49,180 nucleotides of DNA from an uncultured Bacteroidota bacterium (GTDB taxonomy: Bacteria; Bacteroidota; Bacteroidia; Flavobacteriales; Flavobacteriaceae), in the NCBI GenBank assembly GCA_902590705.1, contig CACIXU010000012.1:1-49180 (forward strand), written 5' to 3'. Below are positions 8,587 through 18,389 of the stretch, piece by piece; within the stretch, counting starts at the first letter, position 1, and each line of letters begins with the position of its first letter. Under the pieces are notes generated by a model. The model saw only the letters and a list, made by a program, of their open reading frames with translations. It was not told where the DNA came from and made no database searches. A program made the position numbers and the translations under genes.

Positions 8587-9300
8587 TTAAGCATATTTTT
8601 TAGAAACCACTAATCTAAATCCTTCGCCATGAATATTTAAGATTTCAACATCATCATCCTCTTTTAAATATTTTCTTAATTTGGCAATATAGACATCCAT
8701 ACTGCGAGAAGTGAAGTAATTATCATCTCTCCAAATCTTATTTAATGCAATTTCCCGTGATAATAGGTCATTGACATTTATTGCCAGGAGTTTTAAGAGC
8801 TGATTTTCCTTTGGAGAGAGCCTTACAGGTTCTTTACCAAGAATTTTTAGTGAGCGAAGTTTAGAGTTGAACTGAAATTTTCCTATGTAAAATTCATAGT
8901 TTTCATTTTGGGGAATATTTATGAAATTTTTACGGTTTAAAATGGCTTTAATTTTAGCCAATAGAACTTCTGAATCAAAAGGTTTTGTAAGGTAGTCATC
9001 TGCACCAATTTTAAAACCTCGTAAAACATCTTCCTTTAAGGTTTTAGCAGTTAGAAAAATAATTGGGATCTCTTCATCCTTTTGCCTAATTTCTTTAGCC
9101 AACGTAAAGCCATCTTTATAAGGCATCATTATATCTAGAATGCAAATGTCATAATCATCATTAATAAATTGTTCATAACCTTCAATTCCGTTTTTAGCAA
9201 GCACCACATAATAGTCGTTTAAGATCAAATAATCTTTCAGTATACTTCCAAAGTTATAGTCATCCTCTACAATTAATATTTTCTTTGATTCAGTAATCAT
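8587..9300 (-). CDS. OmpR-family response regulator, RprY-like
   Basis: This 237-residue regulator has an N-terminal receiver domain with the acidic pair in VEDD (residues 11-14), phosphoacceptor Asp56 in ILDIMMP and the conserved Lys in LTKPF near residue 107. A C-terminal winged-helix DNA-binding domain (about 135-235) contains the RLSPKENQLLKLL and SRSMDVYIAKLRKYL elements. It lies 18 bases downstream of a histidine kinase gene on the same strand, so the two form a phosphorelay pair. The arrangement and N-terminal features resemble the RprX/RprY system of Bacteroidota. The signal and target genes cannot be told from the sequence. Confidence 0.92.
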   Translation of the reverse strand: MITESKKILIVEDDYNFGSILKDYLILNDYYVVLAKNGIEGYEQFINDDYDICILDIMMPYKDGFTLAKEIRQKDEEIPIIFLTAKTLKEDVLRGFKIGADDYLTKPFDSEVLLAKIKAILNRKNFINIPQNENYEFYIGKFQFNSKLRSLKILGKEPVRLSPKENQLLKLLAINVNDLLSREIALNKIWRDDNYFTSRSMDVYIAKLRKYLKEDDDVEILNIHGEGFRLVVSKKYA

Positions 9301-9318
9301 TTTTAAAACTTTTAATAT

Positions 9319-10902
9319 TTAAAAGCATGGTAATTTTAAAGTAAAAGTAGTACCAAAACCAACTTTACTGTTGATTGTAATGTCACCTCCATGAATTTCA
9401 ACTATTTTTTTTACATATGACAATCCCAGCCCATGTCCTTTTATATTATGTATATTTCCACTTTGTTGTCGATAGAATTTTTCAAAAATATGTTTTTGGG
9501 TTGAAAGATCCATACCTATTCCTTCGTCTCTAATTTTTAATTCTATTCCATTCTCGGAGTCAGCTGTCCCAATTTTAATAATTGGTTTTTTTTCAGAGTA
9601 TTTAACAGCATTATCTAGTATGTTAACGATGACATTTGTAAAGTGGTTTAAGTTCCCTTTAAACTTTGTTTTAGAAGCATTTAAAAAAGTATTTATTTCC
9701 CCCTTTTCGTGTTTAATAATCAAATCAATATGACGAACTGCATCATCAATAACGTCATGAATGTCAATATCAGCAAACTGAATGGGAGAGGAACTTTTCT
9801 CAAGACGCGAGATCATCAAAACATTTTCCACCTGAGATAGCATACGTTGATTTTCCTCTCGTATCATTCTAACATACTTAGTAAGTTTATTTTTTGAATC
9901 TTGTGACCTTGGACTTGAAATTGCATCTAATGCAAGATTGATTGTTGCTATTGGGGTTTTAAATTCATGAGACATGTTATTAATGAAGTCAGATTTCATC
10001 TCGGAGATCTTTTTCTGGCGAATGATTTGATAAATGGCTGTAGCAGAAACAATAATAATAAATAAGGTTAAAAAAAATGATAATCCAGCTACACTTATAA
10101 TTGACGAAAAAACGAATTGATCACGCTCTGGAAAGGAAACAATCAATTTATAGGGGTTGGAACCATCCTTATCAGCCGTAAATATGGGCATTTCGTATTT
10201 TGGTCCTTTACGCTTTTCGGAATAATTATTTGATATAACTTTTGTAGCAAGACCATTGTTATAAATGCCAAACTCGTAATCAGTTAATATATTCCTGTCA
10301 TTAAATTCTTGATCAAGTAATAGTTTGAGTTCTTTTGAATTGATTCTTTTATGAATAGGGATAGCACTTGAATAATCTGTAAAAGCAGAACGATAAATTG
10401 CTTGATCATATAAATTCATTCTTTCAACAGTTTTCAATTTATTAATTGAGGTTGCAATCCTATTTTCCCTATTAAAAATTTTATCCTTACTTAATATAGT
10501 TGTGGTTTTAACTTTTTTATAGTCTTTTATGTTTTCATCTAAAAGTGCATTGTTAAACTCAGAAAGATTGATGTTATAGTCCTCCTCCAGAATTCCAAAA
10601 GCATAAAATGAGGTGAGGTTTGAAGAAATATCGTCATCCATAAACAGAAAAACATCTGTAAAATTAGAATCATTTGGAGTACCTACAGAATCAATGAGCT
10701 GTTGAAAGGCAAATATATAGTCAGATATTTCTTGTTCTTGGACTTTAATTGAAACAGACTTAAGGGATTGACTTACAGCAAGACTGAATTCTTCTTCATT
10801 ATTTTCCCAAGCAGAAGAAATCCAATAGGCTTGAACAGCAGTCACAGCAATAATTGAGGTGACCATTAAGCTTACAAGTAGAATAAAAAAATTTTTTTTC
10901 AA
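9319..10902 (-). CDS. Sensor histidine kinase, RprX-like
   Basis: This 527-residue inner-membrane sensor has a first transmembrane helix at about residues 5-27, a large extracytoplasmic region (about 28-262) with no recognisable domain, and a second helix at about 264-292. The cytoplasmic part has a HisKA domain with phosphoacceptor His312 in MSHEFKTP and an ATP-binding domain with the N box NILDNAVKYS (427-436), the G1 box DEGIGM and the G2 box GHGLGLSYV. The start is TTG (10902-10900), with an in-frame stop three codons upstream and no ATG. The regulator gene follows after 18 bases. The 90-base gap to coaE suggests a separate transcript. Confidence 0.92.
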   Translation of the reverse strand: MKKNFFILLVSLMVTSIIAVTAVQAYWISSAWENNEEEFSLAVSQSLKSVSIKVQEQEISDYIFAFQQLIDSVGTPNDSNFTDVFLFMDDDISSNLTSFYAFGILEEDYNINLSEFNNALLDENIKDYKKVKTTTILSKDKIFNRENRIATSINKLKTVERMNLYDQAIYRSAFTDYSSAIPIHKRINSKELKLLLDQEFNDRNILTDYEFGIYNNGLATKVISNNYSEKRKGPKYEMPIFTADKDGSNPYKLIVSFPERDQFVFSSIISVAGLSFFLTLFIIIVSATAIYQIIRQKKISEMKSDFINNMSHEFKTPIATINLALDAISSPRSQDSKNKLTKYVRMIREENQRMLSQVENVLMISRLEKSSSPIQFADIDIHDVIDDAVRHIDLIIKHEKGEINTFLNASKTKFKGNLNHFTNVIVNILDNAVKYSEKKPIIKIGTADSENGIELKIRDEGIGMDLSTQKHIFEKFYRQQSGNIHNIKGHGLGLSYVKKIVEIHGGDITINSKVGFGTTFTLKLPCF

Positions 10903-10992
10903 TTTTAGTTAGTTTAATAACTAAAGCAAATTACCAAAAAATATAATATTTTAAAACTTAAGGTATTGTTAATATGTTATTTACATGGGTTT

Positions 10993-11571
10993 TTAAGAAG
11001 ATAATTGACGATAAATTTTTTCAATTTGTTGTGTAGTTTTCTCCCATTCATTATTTTCAATTACAAAATTAGCAAATGGGATTTTTTTTTCATCTTCCCA
11101 TTGGCTTCTCATTCTATCCATCACATCCTTTTCACTTAAGCCATCTCTTTTAATGACTCGTTTTAATCTGTCAGACTTAGGGGCAGTTACCAAGATAATT
11201 AAATCACAGTTTTTATACGCTCCGGACTCTATTAAAATTGCTGCTTCTTTAATAACAAAGGGAACCTTTTGTTTAGATGTAAAGATTTTGAAGTCCAAAG
11301 CAACTCTTGAATGAACTATTGCATTTAGTGAAGCCAATTTAGTTTTATCATTGAAAACTATATTAGCCAATTTGTTACTGTCTAGCTCATTTTCATGATA
11401 AACATCGCTTCCAAATATACTTTTAATTTTATTAATTAAATCTTGATCATTTATCATTAATTTTTTTGCAACTTTATCAGCTTCATAGCAAGTTACACCA
11501 AATGATTTAAATTCATTTAGAACTTTTGATTTTCCACTACCAATGCCACCTGTTAATCCAATTATTTTCAT
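10993..11571 (-). CDS. coaE: Dephospho-CoA kinase
   Basis: This 192-residue cytosolic kinase performs the last step of coenzyme A synthesis, phosphorylating the 3'-hydroxyl of dephospho-CoA. The P-loop GGIGSGKS (residues 8-15) and the following YEADKVAKKLM segment are typical, as are the RMRSQWEDEKK lid residues near position 155. The ATG overlaps the stop of the upstream YbbR-like gene by 4 bases (ATGA), indicating coupled translation. It is the last gene of the cluster that also contains coaBC, so two CoA-pathway enzymes share this cluster. Confidence 0.95.
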   Translation of the reverse strand: MKIIGLTGGIGSGKSKVLNEFKSFGVTCYEADKVAKKLMINDQDLINKIKSIFGSDVYHENELDSNKLANIVFNDKTKLASLNAIVHSRVALDFKIFTSKQKVPFVIKEAAILIESGAYKNCDLIILVTAPKSDRLKRVIKRDGLSEKDVMDRMRSQWEDEKKIPFANFVIENNEWEKTTQQIEKIYRQLSS

Positions 11572-12533
11572 TGACGAATAAGATAATCAAGTCTCTTTGG
11601 GTTCCATCTAATGTTTCTAACTCCGTCAGGCTTATTATCTAGTTTTATTTTAAGAGAATTGGCCTTCCCACCATGAGTATCATTAAAATCACAATAGAAT
11701 AAAAAATCACTCGAACCTATTTCCTCAATATTATCCATTAATACAAGAAAAGTTGTTTCAACACTATTAGGGAATAGTTTAATCGTCAAAGAATCGGGTA
11801 AGTTTTTAATATTTATAAAGGTTTCTAATGTTTTTTCAGTAAATTTATTTACCGCTGCAGTAATTTCAACTTCGCTTACCTCGGGTTTTAATTTGGGAAT
11901 TTCACTTAATTTAAGTATTTCTGTAATATGCTTATAAACTTTATTTTTTTTAAAAGCCTGAGTGGGAAAGTAGTTAAGGGTGTCAATAAGATTCGAAGGG
12001 CCTGCAACCCAAACAGAGTCTGGTACAATTCTCCAATCCTCAGCTCTCTCATAACCTAATTTATAATTTATGTCTAATATTGGAAAAATTGGTACTTTTT
12101 TTCTAATAAGTCTATCAAATTCAAACCTCAGAATTGATTGATTAAGTTGCTTAACAACAGTATTTTGAAATAATTGTTGTTGGATTGAAAACTTTTGATC
12201 CAGCAGATTAACGTGAGCCAAATCCAAATTAAAGTCACCATCTTTTACTGAAATAATTATTTCATCATTAATAAATTTATATAATAATAATTGAAATCCA
12301 CTTCCACTAATATCTGCATTTAATTCCAGCGAACCTATATTTTTCGGCACTATATAATCAGGGACATCAGTAAGAGTAATGCTAAAAGAAATTGACGAAT
12401 CATAAATATTTGATAATTTGGTAATGATCCAAAACGTAAAAGATAATATTACGAACAAAAAAAAGAATCGAAACTTCTTTTTTTCTGGAAATTTAATTCG
12501 AAAGTTATCGAAAACTTCATTCGACCTCGCCAT
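11568..12533 (-). CDS. YbbR/CdaR-like membrane-anchored protein
   Basis: This 321-residue protein has a charged N-terminus, one transmembrane helix (about residues 20-40) and a long extracytoplasmic region rich in beta-strand patterns such as ITLTDVPDYIVP, resembling the YbbR-like repeats of CdaR proteins. CdaR regulates a diadenylate cyclase in Firmicutes. In Bacteroidota this gene is commonly found next to coaE and fabI, and its role there is unknown to me. The ATG at 12533 is preferred over an in-frame TTG one codon upstream. The gene lies 24 bases after fabI and overlaps coaE by 4 bases. No cyclase gene is nearby. Confidence 0.75.
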   Translation of the reverse strand: MARSNEVFDNFRIKFPEKKKFRFFFLFVILSFTFWIITKLSNIYDSSISFSITLTDVPDYIVPKNIGSLELNADISGSGFQLLLYKFINDEIIISVKDGDFNLDLAHVNLLDQKFSIQQQLFQNTVVKQLNQSILRFEFDRLIRKKVPIFPILDINYKLGYERAEDWRIVPDSVWVAGPSNLIDTLNYFPTQAFKKNKVYKHITEILKLSEIPKLKPEVSEVEITAAVNKFTEKTLETFINIKNLPDSLTIKLFPNSVETTFLVLMDNIEEIGSSDFLFYCDFNDTHGGKANSLKIKLDNKPDGVRNIRWNPKRLDYLIRQ

Positions 12534-12557
12534 CAAAAATAATATTAGAATTTGAAA

Positions 12558-13373
12558 TCAGCTGTTATCTAATGCATGGATTATCTCTTGGCTTACACCC
12601 ACATTTGAAAATCCACCATCATTATAAAGATTTTGGAGGGTGACTCTCTTTGTGTAGTCTGAAAACATCATAACAGTGTAATTTGCACAATCTTCGGCAG
12701 TTGCATTACCTAAAGGAGCAGTTTGTTCAGCATAATTTAAAAAGCCATCTAAGCCTTTAACTCCTTTCCCCGCGGTCGTGAGTGTGGGAGATTGAGAGAT
12801 GGTATTAACCCTTACATGTTTGTCCTTACCAAAAAAATATCCAAAACTTCTAGCAATGGATTCTAAATAAGCCTTGTTGTCTGCCATATCATTGTAATTT
12901 GGAAATGTTCTTTGAGCTGCCACATAAGACAATGCTACAATACTTCCCCAAGCGTTCATAGCATCCTTTTTATAAAGTACTTGCATTAACTTGTGAAATG
13001 AAACTGCAGACACATCCCAACCTTTTTTCATCCATTCATAATTAAGGTCAGTGTAATTTCTTCCCTTTCTAACATTGACTGACATTCCAATTGAGTGAAG
13101 AACAAAATCAAGTTTTCCTCCTAGTTGATCCATTGATTTATCAATGAGTTTTTCTAGGTCTTCTACTTCTGTTGCATCAGCTGGAATAATTATTGACCCA
13201 GTCTTTTTTGCCAATTCGTTGATTGCTCCCATTCTCATCGCAACTGGAGCATTAGTTAATACAAATTCACCTCCTTCATTTTTAACAGATTCAGCGGTTT
13301 TCCATGCGATCGATTGATCATCGAGTGCTCCAAAAATAATTCCTTTTTTTCCAACTAAGATATTATGGGACAT
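12558..13373 (-). CDS. fabI: Enoyl-[acyl-carrier-protein] reductase (NADH)
   Basis: FabI reduces trans-2-enoyl-ACP in the last step of the fatty acid elongation cycle. This 271-residue protein shows the short-chain dehydrogenase fold with a cofactor loop near GALDDQSIAW and the active-site pair Tyr160 and Lys167 (Y, six residues, K) in the NYNDMADNKA segment. SQSPTLTTAGKGV follows, matching the substrate-binding loop region. The ATG start at 13373 gives the normal length. It lies 35 bases downstream of recN and 24 bases before the YbbR-like gene, within the long minus-strand cluster. Confidence 0.95.
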   Translation of the reverse strand: MSHNILVGKKGIIFGALDDQSIAWKTAESVKNEGGEFVLTNAPVAMRMGAINELAKKTGSIIIPADATEVEDLEKLIDKSMDQLGGKLDFVLHSIGMSVNVRKGRNYTDLNYEWMKKGWDVSAVSFHKLMQVLYKKDAMNAWGSIVALSYVAAQRTFPNYNDMADNKAYLESIARSFGYFFGKDKHVRVNTISQSPTLTTAGKGVKGLDGFLNYAEQTAPLGNATAEDCANYTVMMFSDYTKRVTLQNLYNDGGFSNVGVSQEIIHALDNS

Positions 13374-13408
13374 TGTTTAATAATTTTATTTATTTGCTAA
13401 ATATACAG

Positions 13409-15061
13409 TTAATTGAGTAATTGCCGCGCATGATCAAAGGCTGTTTGAGTTAAGTCTTCACCAGAAAGCATTTGAGCTAGCTCAGCAACTCTTTCCTCTT
13501 GATTCATCTCTTTAATCTTTGTCTGGGTTGAAGATCCATGAACTTCTTTATAAACCTTGAAATGTTGTTTTCCTTTTGCAGCTATTTGAGGCAAATGAGT
13601 TATAGTAAATACTTGCATATAATTTGCCATTTGTTCCATAATATTACCAATCTCATTTGAAATTGGCCCCGAAACTCCTGTATCTATCTCGTCAAAAACA
13701 ATAGTAGGAAGCTTTTTAAAGCGAGATAGAATTGATTTGATTGATAACATAATTCTTGACATTTCTCCGCCAGATGCCACTTTTTTAATCGGTTTAAAAC
13801 TAGCTCCTAAATTTGCTGAAAATAAAAATTCAATTTGTTCTTTTCCATAATTTAAAAAGTTATCTGAAGGTAATAACTTTACCTTGAATTTAGCATTTTT
13901 CATTCCCATTTTAGAAATAATTTTCTCCATTTCGCAGCAAAGGACTGGAATGGCAGTTTCCCGTTTTTTATGAAGTTGGCTGGAAAGCTTGTTAAGTGTA
14001 AGCTCTGACTCACTTAATTTATTTTCTAAATCCTTAATTATATTATCAATATTCAGTGTCTCTTGTAATTTTTTTTCAAGTTTATCCCTAATAAGAATTA
14101 AATCAAAAACGTTATCCACTTGGTGTTTTTGAAAAAGACCCTGTATTTTGTCCATTTTATTATTCAATTTCTCCAATAAAGATGGGTTACTTTCAAGTAA
14201 ATCCAATTTATTAGTTAATTCATACATTACATCTTTCAACTCAATATCTAAACTAGTAACACGCTCATAAAAAACAGCTAAACTTCTTGCTTTATTTGCT
14301 GCATTCCTTAACGCAATTTTTAAAGTGTTGAATTGGGATAATAGCCCCATTTGGTCTTCTTCAATAATTTGAATACTTTGAGACAATAAAAGCTGTAAAT
14401 CCTCTACACTGGAAAGCTCATCTATATCCTCAACCAATGAGCTCCATGTATCTGGATTTAAGTCCTCAATGGCCAATTCATCAAATAGAAACTGATTATA
14501 ATCTTTATCCAGTTTTACTTTTTTTATTTTAGAGGTAAATTCATTGTATTCATGCCTAATTTGATTAAAATTATTTAGATGCTTTTGATATTTAATTAAT
14601 AACTCATCATTATTAGCTAATGCATCAAGAACTAAAAACTTGTACTCACTTTTAAAAAGAGACTGATTCTCGTGTTGTGAATGAACATCAATTAAAAACT
14701 CACTTAATCTATTTATTTTATCAAGGGTTACAGGTGTATCATTAATAAAAGCTCTAGATTTTCCACTTGGTATAATTTCTCTTCTCAGAATTGTTTCAGA
14801 TTCATAATCCAATTCTGCGTCATCAAAAAATTCTTTTAGTGGGTAATTGTCAATTAAAAAACTTGCTTCAATCACACACTTTTTTTTAACATCTTTTAAA
14901 ACATCTAAATCTGCTCTTTTACCCAAGACTAAAGACAACCCTCCCATTAGAATTGATTTACCTGCTCCAGTCTCTCCAGTTATAGATGTCATTCCCTCAG
15001 AAAAAGAGATATCTAGATGATCAATCAAAGCGTAGTTTAAAATCTTCAGGCCCGTTATCAA
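13409..15061 (-). CDS. recN: DNA repair protein RecN
   Basis: RecN is an SMC-like ATPase that acts in double-strand break repair. The N-terminal ATPase lobe has Walker A GETGAGKS (about residues 30-37), the centre is a long coiled coil, and the C-terminal lobe has VASGGEMSRIMLSIK and the Walker B segment TIVFDEIDTGVSG. The open frame reaches a TTG at 15115, but its first 18 residues are not RecN-like. I place the start at TTG 15061, just before ITGLKILNYALIDHL, giving about 550 residues, which is the family length. The porD stop is about 60 bases upstream. The exact start is uncertain. Confidence 0.93.
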   Translation of the reverse strand: MITGLKILNYALIDHLDISFSEGMTSITGETGAGKSILMGGLSLVLGKRADLDVLKDVKKKCVIEASFLIDNYPLKEFFDDAELDYESETILRREIIPSGKSRAFINDTPVTLDKINRLSEFLIDVHSQHENQSLFKSEYKFLVLDALANNDELLIKYQKHLNNFNQIRHEYNEFTSKIKKVKLDKDYNQFLFDELAIEDLNPDTWSSLVEDIDELSSVEDLQLLLSQSIQIIEEDQMGLLSQFNTLKIALRNAANKARSLAVFYERVTSLDIELKDVMYELTNKLDLLESNPSLLEKLNNKMDKIQGLFQKHQVDNVFDLILIRDKLEKKLQETLNIDNIIKDLENKLSESELTLNKLSSQLHKKRETAIPVLCCEMEKIISKMGMKNAKFKVKLLPSDNFLNYGKEQIEFLFSANLGASFKPIKKVASGGEMSRIMLSIKSILSRFKKLPTIVFDEIDTGVSGPISNEIGNIMEQMANYMQVFTITHLPQIAAKGKQHFKVYKEVHGSSTQTKIKEMNQEERVAELAQMLSGEDLTQTAFDHARQLLN

Positions 15062-15124
15062 ATTCTTTTTTTTTTGATTTAAATCAAAGATAGCTGAGAA
15101 TAAAAATAAATTCAAAAAATGCTA

Positions 15125-16012
15125 CTATTTAATTTGTTTCCATTGCGGAAGATAAAAAGGAGCAATTTTCTTTAATAGATTAGAGGTTGGATTAAAATCT
15201 ATCTCAGGACCATCAGAGAAAATATTCACAATTTCTTCAGCCTTAGCATCAAAAAAAAGCTGGAGAAGCAAAGCATTAGGTCTTCTATTGTATAACTTTT
15301 CGAGGGGAAATAATGAATTTATAATAACCTCTTTTGCATCAAAGGTGTTTTCAGTCATAAAGTCCATTCCTTTTCTATGATATATATATAGCGACTCTCT
15401 ATATTCTCTGAAAGTATTTGAACGGATTGTATCTATTAACCAAAACCGATTTCGATTACTATCATTTTGCTTCCAACCTAACGCACCTCCTTGTTGAGCT
15501 AAATTCACAATACGCTGTGCTTGATCAAAATATAAATCACCTCCTTTTAAACTAAATGTATCTGCATTTATACCAAGTATAAAAAAAGCATAAAAACTTA
15601 TAATTGATATTAAATTAGACTGATAGGACCCAGGACCATAAAATAATGGCTGAAACTCCTGATAGGTAAAATTAATATCTCTATCCATGAAGTTCAACAC
15701 TGGACTGTTATAATTAGAATTAAAAATAGTTCTTTGTGATTGAACTTGTAATGTTCCCTCAAATTTTGAGGTATTATAAGCGCTAAGATTTAAAACAAAA
15801 CTACAAGTTATTTTTTCTTGTGGTAAAACTTCTTGATTTGACCAAGACTGGGAGTTAATAAATTCATTTACTGAACGCTCAAGGGTTTTAAAAATTTGTT
15901 GATTAGTTTGATTCACCAGGTCGGCATTAACAATAAACTGAGCACTAAGCTCTTGAGCTTTTAAACCAATAGATATAAAAAGAAAAACAAGGAAATAATG
16001 CGGCTTATTCAT
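15125..16012 (-). CDS. porD: Type IX secretion accessory protein PorD (DUF4835)
   Basis: This 295-residue exported protein has an N-terminal signal peptide (about residues 1-19, ending in LKAQ) and the conserved DUF4835 features: QELSAQFIVNADLVN near the mature start, a central FYAFFILGINADTFS segment, and an aromatic-rich LPQWKQ end. DUF4835 proteins have been named PorD and associated with the type IX secretion translocon of Bacteroidota. The order coaBC-porD-recN is conserved in flavobacteria. Its ATG overlaps the coaBC stop by 8 bases. No other secretion component is in the window. Confidence 0.85.
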   Translation of the reverse strand: MNKPHYFLVFLFISIGLKAQELSAQFIVNADLVNQTNQQIFKTLERSVNEFINSQSWSNQEVLPQEKITCSFVLNLSAYNTSKFEGTLQVQSQRTIFNSNYNSPVLNFMDRDINFTYQEFQPLFYGPGSYQSNLISIISFYAFFILGINADTFSLKGGDLYFDQAQRIVNLAQQGGALGWKQNDSNRNRFWLIDTIRSNTFREYRESLYIYHRKGMDFMTENTFDAKEVIINSLFPLEKLYNRRPNALLLQLFFDAKAEEIVNIFSDGPEIDFNPTSNLLKKIAPFYLPQWKQIK

Positions 16013-17207
16013 TTTTAAGGATTTGCGTAAAAATATCCTCTGCTACTTGATTCTTCAGCTTTAATTCAAATTGTATAATTTCCTCTTTTCTAGATATGTA
16101 AGAGACTTTATTAGTATCTCCAGAAAATCCAGCACCTGAATTTTTAAGAGAATTCATCACTATGGCATCTAGGTTTTTTGACTTTAATTTTCTAATCGCA
16201 TTTTTAATTTCATCGTTTGTTTCAAGCGCAAAACCAAGAAGAAACTGTTTATTTTTATTTTGACCCATCCACGCAAGAATGTCTTGTGTTGGTACTAATT
16301 TAATTTTATTTAAATTAAATTCTTTTTTTAATTTAATTTTATGGGGCTTTTTTGGTTTGAAATCTGCTACAGCTGCTGCTGCAATAACAATATCCATTTG
16401 ATTGAATATTTTTTTTACCTCGATAAACATTTCATCAGAAGTAACTACCCTGAAAATCTGCATATCGAAAGTGGTCGAAATAGAAGTAGGTCCAGTTATG
16501 AGAATCACTTCAGCCCCAAGTCTAGCTGCGTGTTCTGCTAGTGCAAATCCCATCTTACCAGTCGAATGATTTGCAATAAATCTGACGGGATCAATTGGCT
16601 CATAAGTTGGACCAGCAGTAATTAACACTTTTTTGCCATTCAAAGGAAGTTTGTCTAAAATATTTTGTTCTATTTTATTTATTATCTCCTCTGGTTCAAG
16701 CATTCTTCCCTTTCCATGTAAACCGCTAGCCAAAAAACCTTCACCAACAGGTAAAACTTCGTTTCCAATAGATTTTAATTTTTCCAAATTAGATTGGTTT
16801 GAAGGATGATTATACATATCTAAATCCATCGCAGGAGCAATATAAACTTTACTCGTACAAGAAAGATAGGTCGCTATTAATAAATTATTACATTTAGCAT
16901 TAACCATCGCCGAGATTGTAAGTGATGTTGCAGGGGCGATTATAAATAAATCTCCCCACTTACCGAGTTCAACATGATTATTCCAGACAGGGTTGTCGTG
17001 ATGAGAGTCTGTAAAAGCACTTAAAACAGGGTTTCCAGATAAAGTAGAGAGGGTAAGAGGAGTTACAAAATCTTTGGCCGCTGGGGTCATTATAACTCGA
17101 ACCTTAGCTTTTTTTGACTTTAATAACCTAACAATAAGCGGAGCTTTATAAGCAGCAATACCACCGGTAATGCCCAGGAGGATTTTTTTTCCGCTTAGAA
17201 CACTCAT
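16005..17207 (-). CDS. coaBC: Bifunctional phosphopantothenoylcysteine decarboxylase / phosphopantothenate-cysteine ligase
   Basis: This 400-residue fusion carries two consecutive CoA-synthesis steps: ligation of cysteine to phosphopantothenate and FMN-dependent decarboxylation. The N-terminal decarboxylase half has GITGGIAAYK, the catalytic His78 in NNHVELGKW, and APAMDLDMY. The C-terminal ligase half (from about residue 190) has ITAGPTYEPIDPVRF and NHSTGKMG. In the flexible flap (SGLHGKGRM) a serine lies where the E. coli enzyme has its catalytic cysteine; I believe this is common in Bacteroidota but could not check. The start is ATG 17207, 3 bases after rpoZ. Confidence 0.95.
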   Translation of the reverse strand: MSVLSGKKILLGITGGIAAYKAPLIVRLLKSKKAKVRVIMTPAAKDFVTPLTLSTLSGNPVLSAFTDSHHDNPVWNNHVELGKWGDLFIIAPATSLTISAMVNAKCNNLLIATYLSCTSKVYIAPAMDLDMYNHPSNQSNLEKLKSIGNEVLPVGEGFLASGLHGKGRMLEPEEIINKIEQNILDKLPLNGKKVLITAGPTYEPIDPVRFIANHSTGKMGFALAEHAARLGAEVILITGPTSISTTFDMQIFRVVTSDEMFIEVKKIFNQMDIVIAAAAVADFKPKKPHKIKLKKEFNLNKIKLVPTQDILAWMGQNKNKQFLLGFALETNDEIKNAIRKLKSKNLDAIVMNSLKNSGAGFSGDTNKVSYISRKEEIIQFELKLKNQVAEDIFTQILKNE

Positions 17208-17210
17208 AAT

Positions 17211-17540
17211 TTATTCTTTGGCATCATCAGTGTTTCTGTGGTAAATTTTATCATTCAACCACTCTTCGATAGCCATTGCATGTGGCTTGGGAAGGCGTTC
17301 ATAAAACTTTGATACCTCGATTTGCTCTTTATTCTCAAATATTTCTTCCAAGCTGTCATTATGAGTTGCAAACTCATCTAATTTTTCGTGTAACTCCTTG
17401 CGAATATCCAAGTTAATCTGGTTAGATCTTTTTGCTATAATAGATATTGCTTCGTAAATATTTTCTGTAGGAGACTCAATCTTATGTCTATTATAAGTTG
17501 ATGTAGAGGATGGTGCATTTGAGTTTCTATACTTGGTCAT
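17211..17540 (-). CDS. rpoZ: RNA polymerase omega subunit, Bacteroidota type
   Basis: This 109-residue protein matches the divergent Bacteroidota form of the omega subunit, which helps assemble the RNA polymerase core. The core block NIYEAISIIAKRSNQIN (residues 27-43) corresponds to the alpha-helical conserved region of omega proteins, and the C-terminus PHAMAIEEWLNDKIYHR is clade-typical. It sits between bamD (2 bases away) and coaBC (3 bases), an order seen throughout flavobacteria and similar to the rpoZ-coaBC order of other bacteria. Confidence 0.88.
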   Translation of the reverse strand: MTKYRNSNAPSSTSTYNRHKIESPTENIYEAISIIAKRSNQINLDIRKELHEKLDEFATHNDSLEEIFENKEQIEVSKFYERLPKPHAMAIEEWLNDKIYHRNTDDAKE

Positions 17541-17542
17541 AA

Positions 17543-18355
17543 TTAAATTTTATTTTCAAAGGTATTGATTTCTTTATCAACGATTTTCATTTTTTTTGTA
17601 AGATCTTCTTCAAACAATGTCTCAGGGTAATAACGTATTATATTATAATATAGTTCTTTTAAATCTTCTAATCTTTCAAGTTTCTTTAATTCTATACTAT
17701 TTATTGCAATTTCAAAAGATGAAAGAAATTTATAATAAAGTGCTTCCTCTCTAAATTTTGTTCCTACAAACTCAGCAATGAAATTATCTAACGCTTTTAT
17801 TGCAGCCTGGTAATCATAAATTGTGTAGTATTGTTTAGCTACTTCAAAATCCTTTCTCTCAATTTTAGTCTGTAATTCACTAATTAACTGATTGGATTCG
17901 TCCATGTAGGATGAGTTTGGATAATTATTAATGAAAATTTGTAGTTTATCAATTGCCTTTAGTGTCTCCTCTTGATCCAAACTAAAAACTGGGGACAACA
18001 TATAATGGGATTTGGCAGAGTAAAAGTTGGCTTCCTCAATTTTTTGTGATTTAGGAAAAGATTTTATAAAATTTTCGAACTGATAAGCGGCGAGATAAAA
18101 ATTTTTAGTTTGGTAATATGAATCTGCAAAAAAATATGACAACCGCTCAGCTTGAGGTTTCCCCCTGTATGAGGGAACAAGCTGTTCAAATATTCTGTTA
18201 GCCCTTCGATATTCACCGTTATTATAATAATTTTCAGCAGCCTTATATTTTAAATTTAAATCATCATTGTTAAGTATTTTTTGGTACTCATTACAGGATG
18301 ACAGAACTAAAAAAAATATAATATTTAAAACTGTGAAATTGAATATTTTAGACAT
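17543..18355 (-). CDS. bamD: Outer-membrane assembly lipoprotein BamD
   Basis: BamD is the essential lipoprotein partner of BamA in folding outer-membrane proteins. The signal peptide ends in the lipobox LSSC with the lipidated Cys21. Five tetratricopeptide-like helical hairpins follow, including YYNNGEYRRANRIFEQLV and FIKSFPKSQKIEEANFYSA. At 270 residues the length is normal. The start is ATG 18355. It appears to be the first gene of the bamD-rpoZ-coaBC-porD-recN-fabI-ybbR-coaE cluster, so its promoter may serve the whole set. Confidence 0.93.
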   Translation of the reverse strand: MSKIFNFTVLNIIFFLVLSSCNEYQKILNNDDLNLKYKAAENYYNNGEYRRANRIFEQLVPSYRGKPQAERLSYFFADSYYQTKNFYLAAYQFENFIKSFPKSQKIEEANFYSAKSHYMLSPVFSLDQEETLKAIDKLQIFINNYPNSSYMDESNQLISELQTKIERKDFEVAKQYYTIYDYQAAIKALDNFIAEFVGTKFREEALYYKFLSSFEIAINSIELKKLERLEDLKELYYNIIRYYPETLFEEDLTKKMKIVDKEINTFENKI

Positions 18356-18389
18356 TTCGCGAAATTACTAAAATATTTAGAATTTAGTA

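Noticed and set aside
15062-15115. Extra 18-residue N-terminal extension of RecN from TTG 15115
   Set aside because: The extension has no resemblance to RecN proteins, which begin just before the LKILNYALIDHL segment. The TTG at 15061 gives the normal length.
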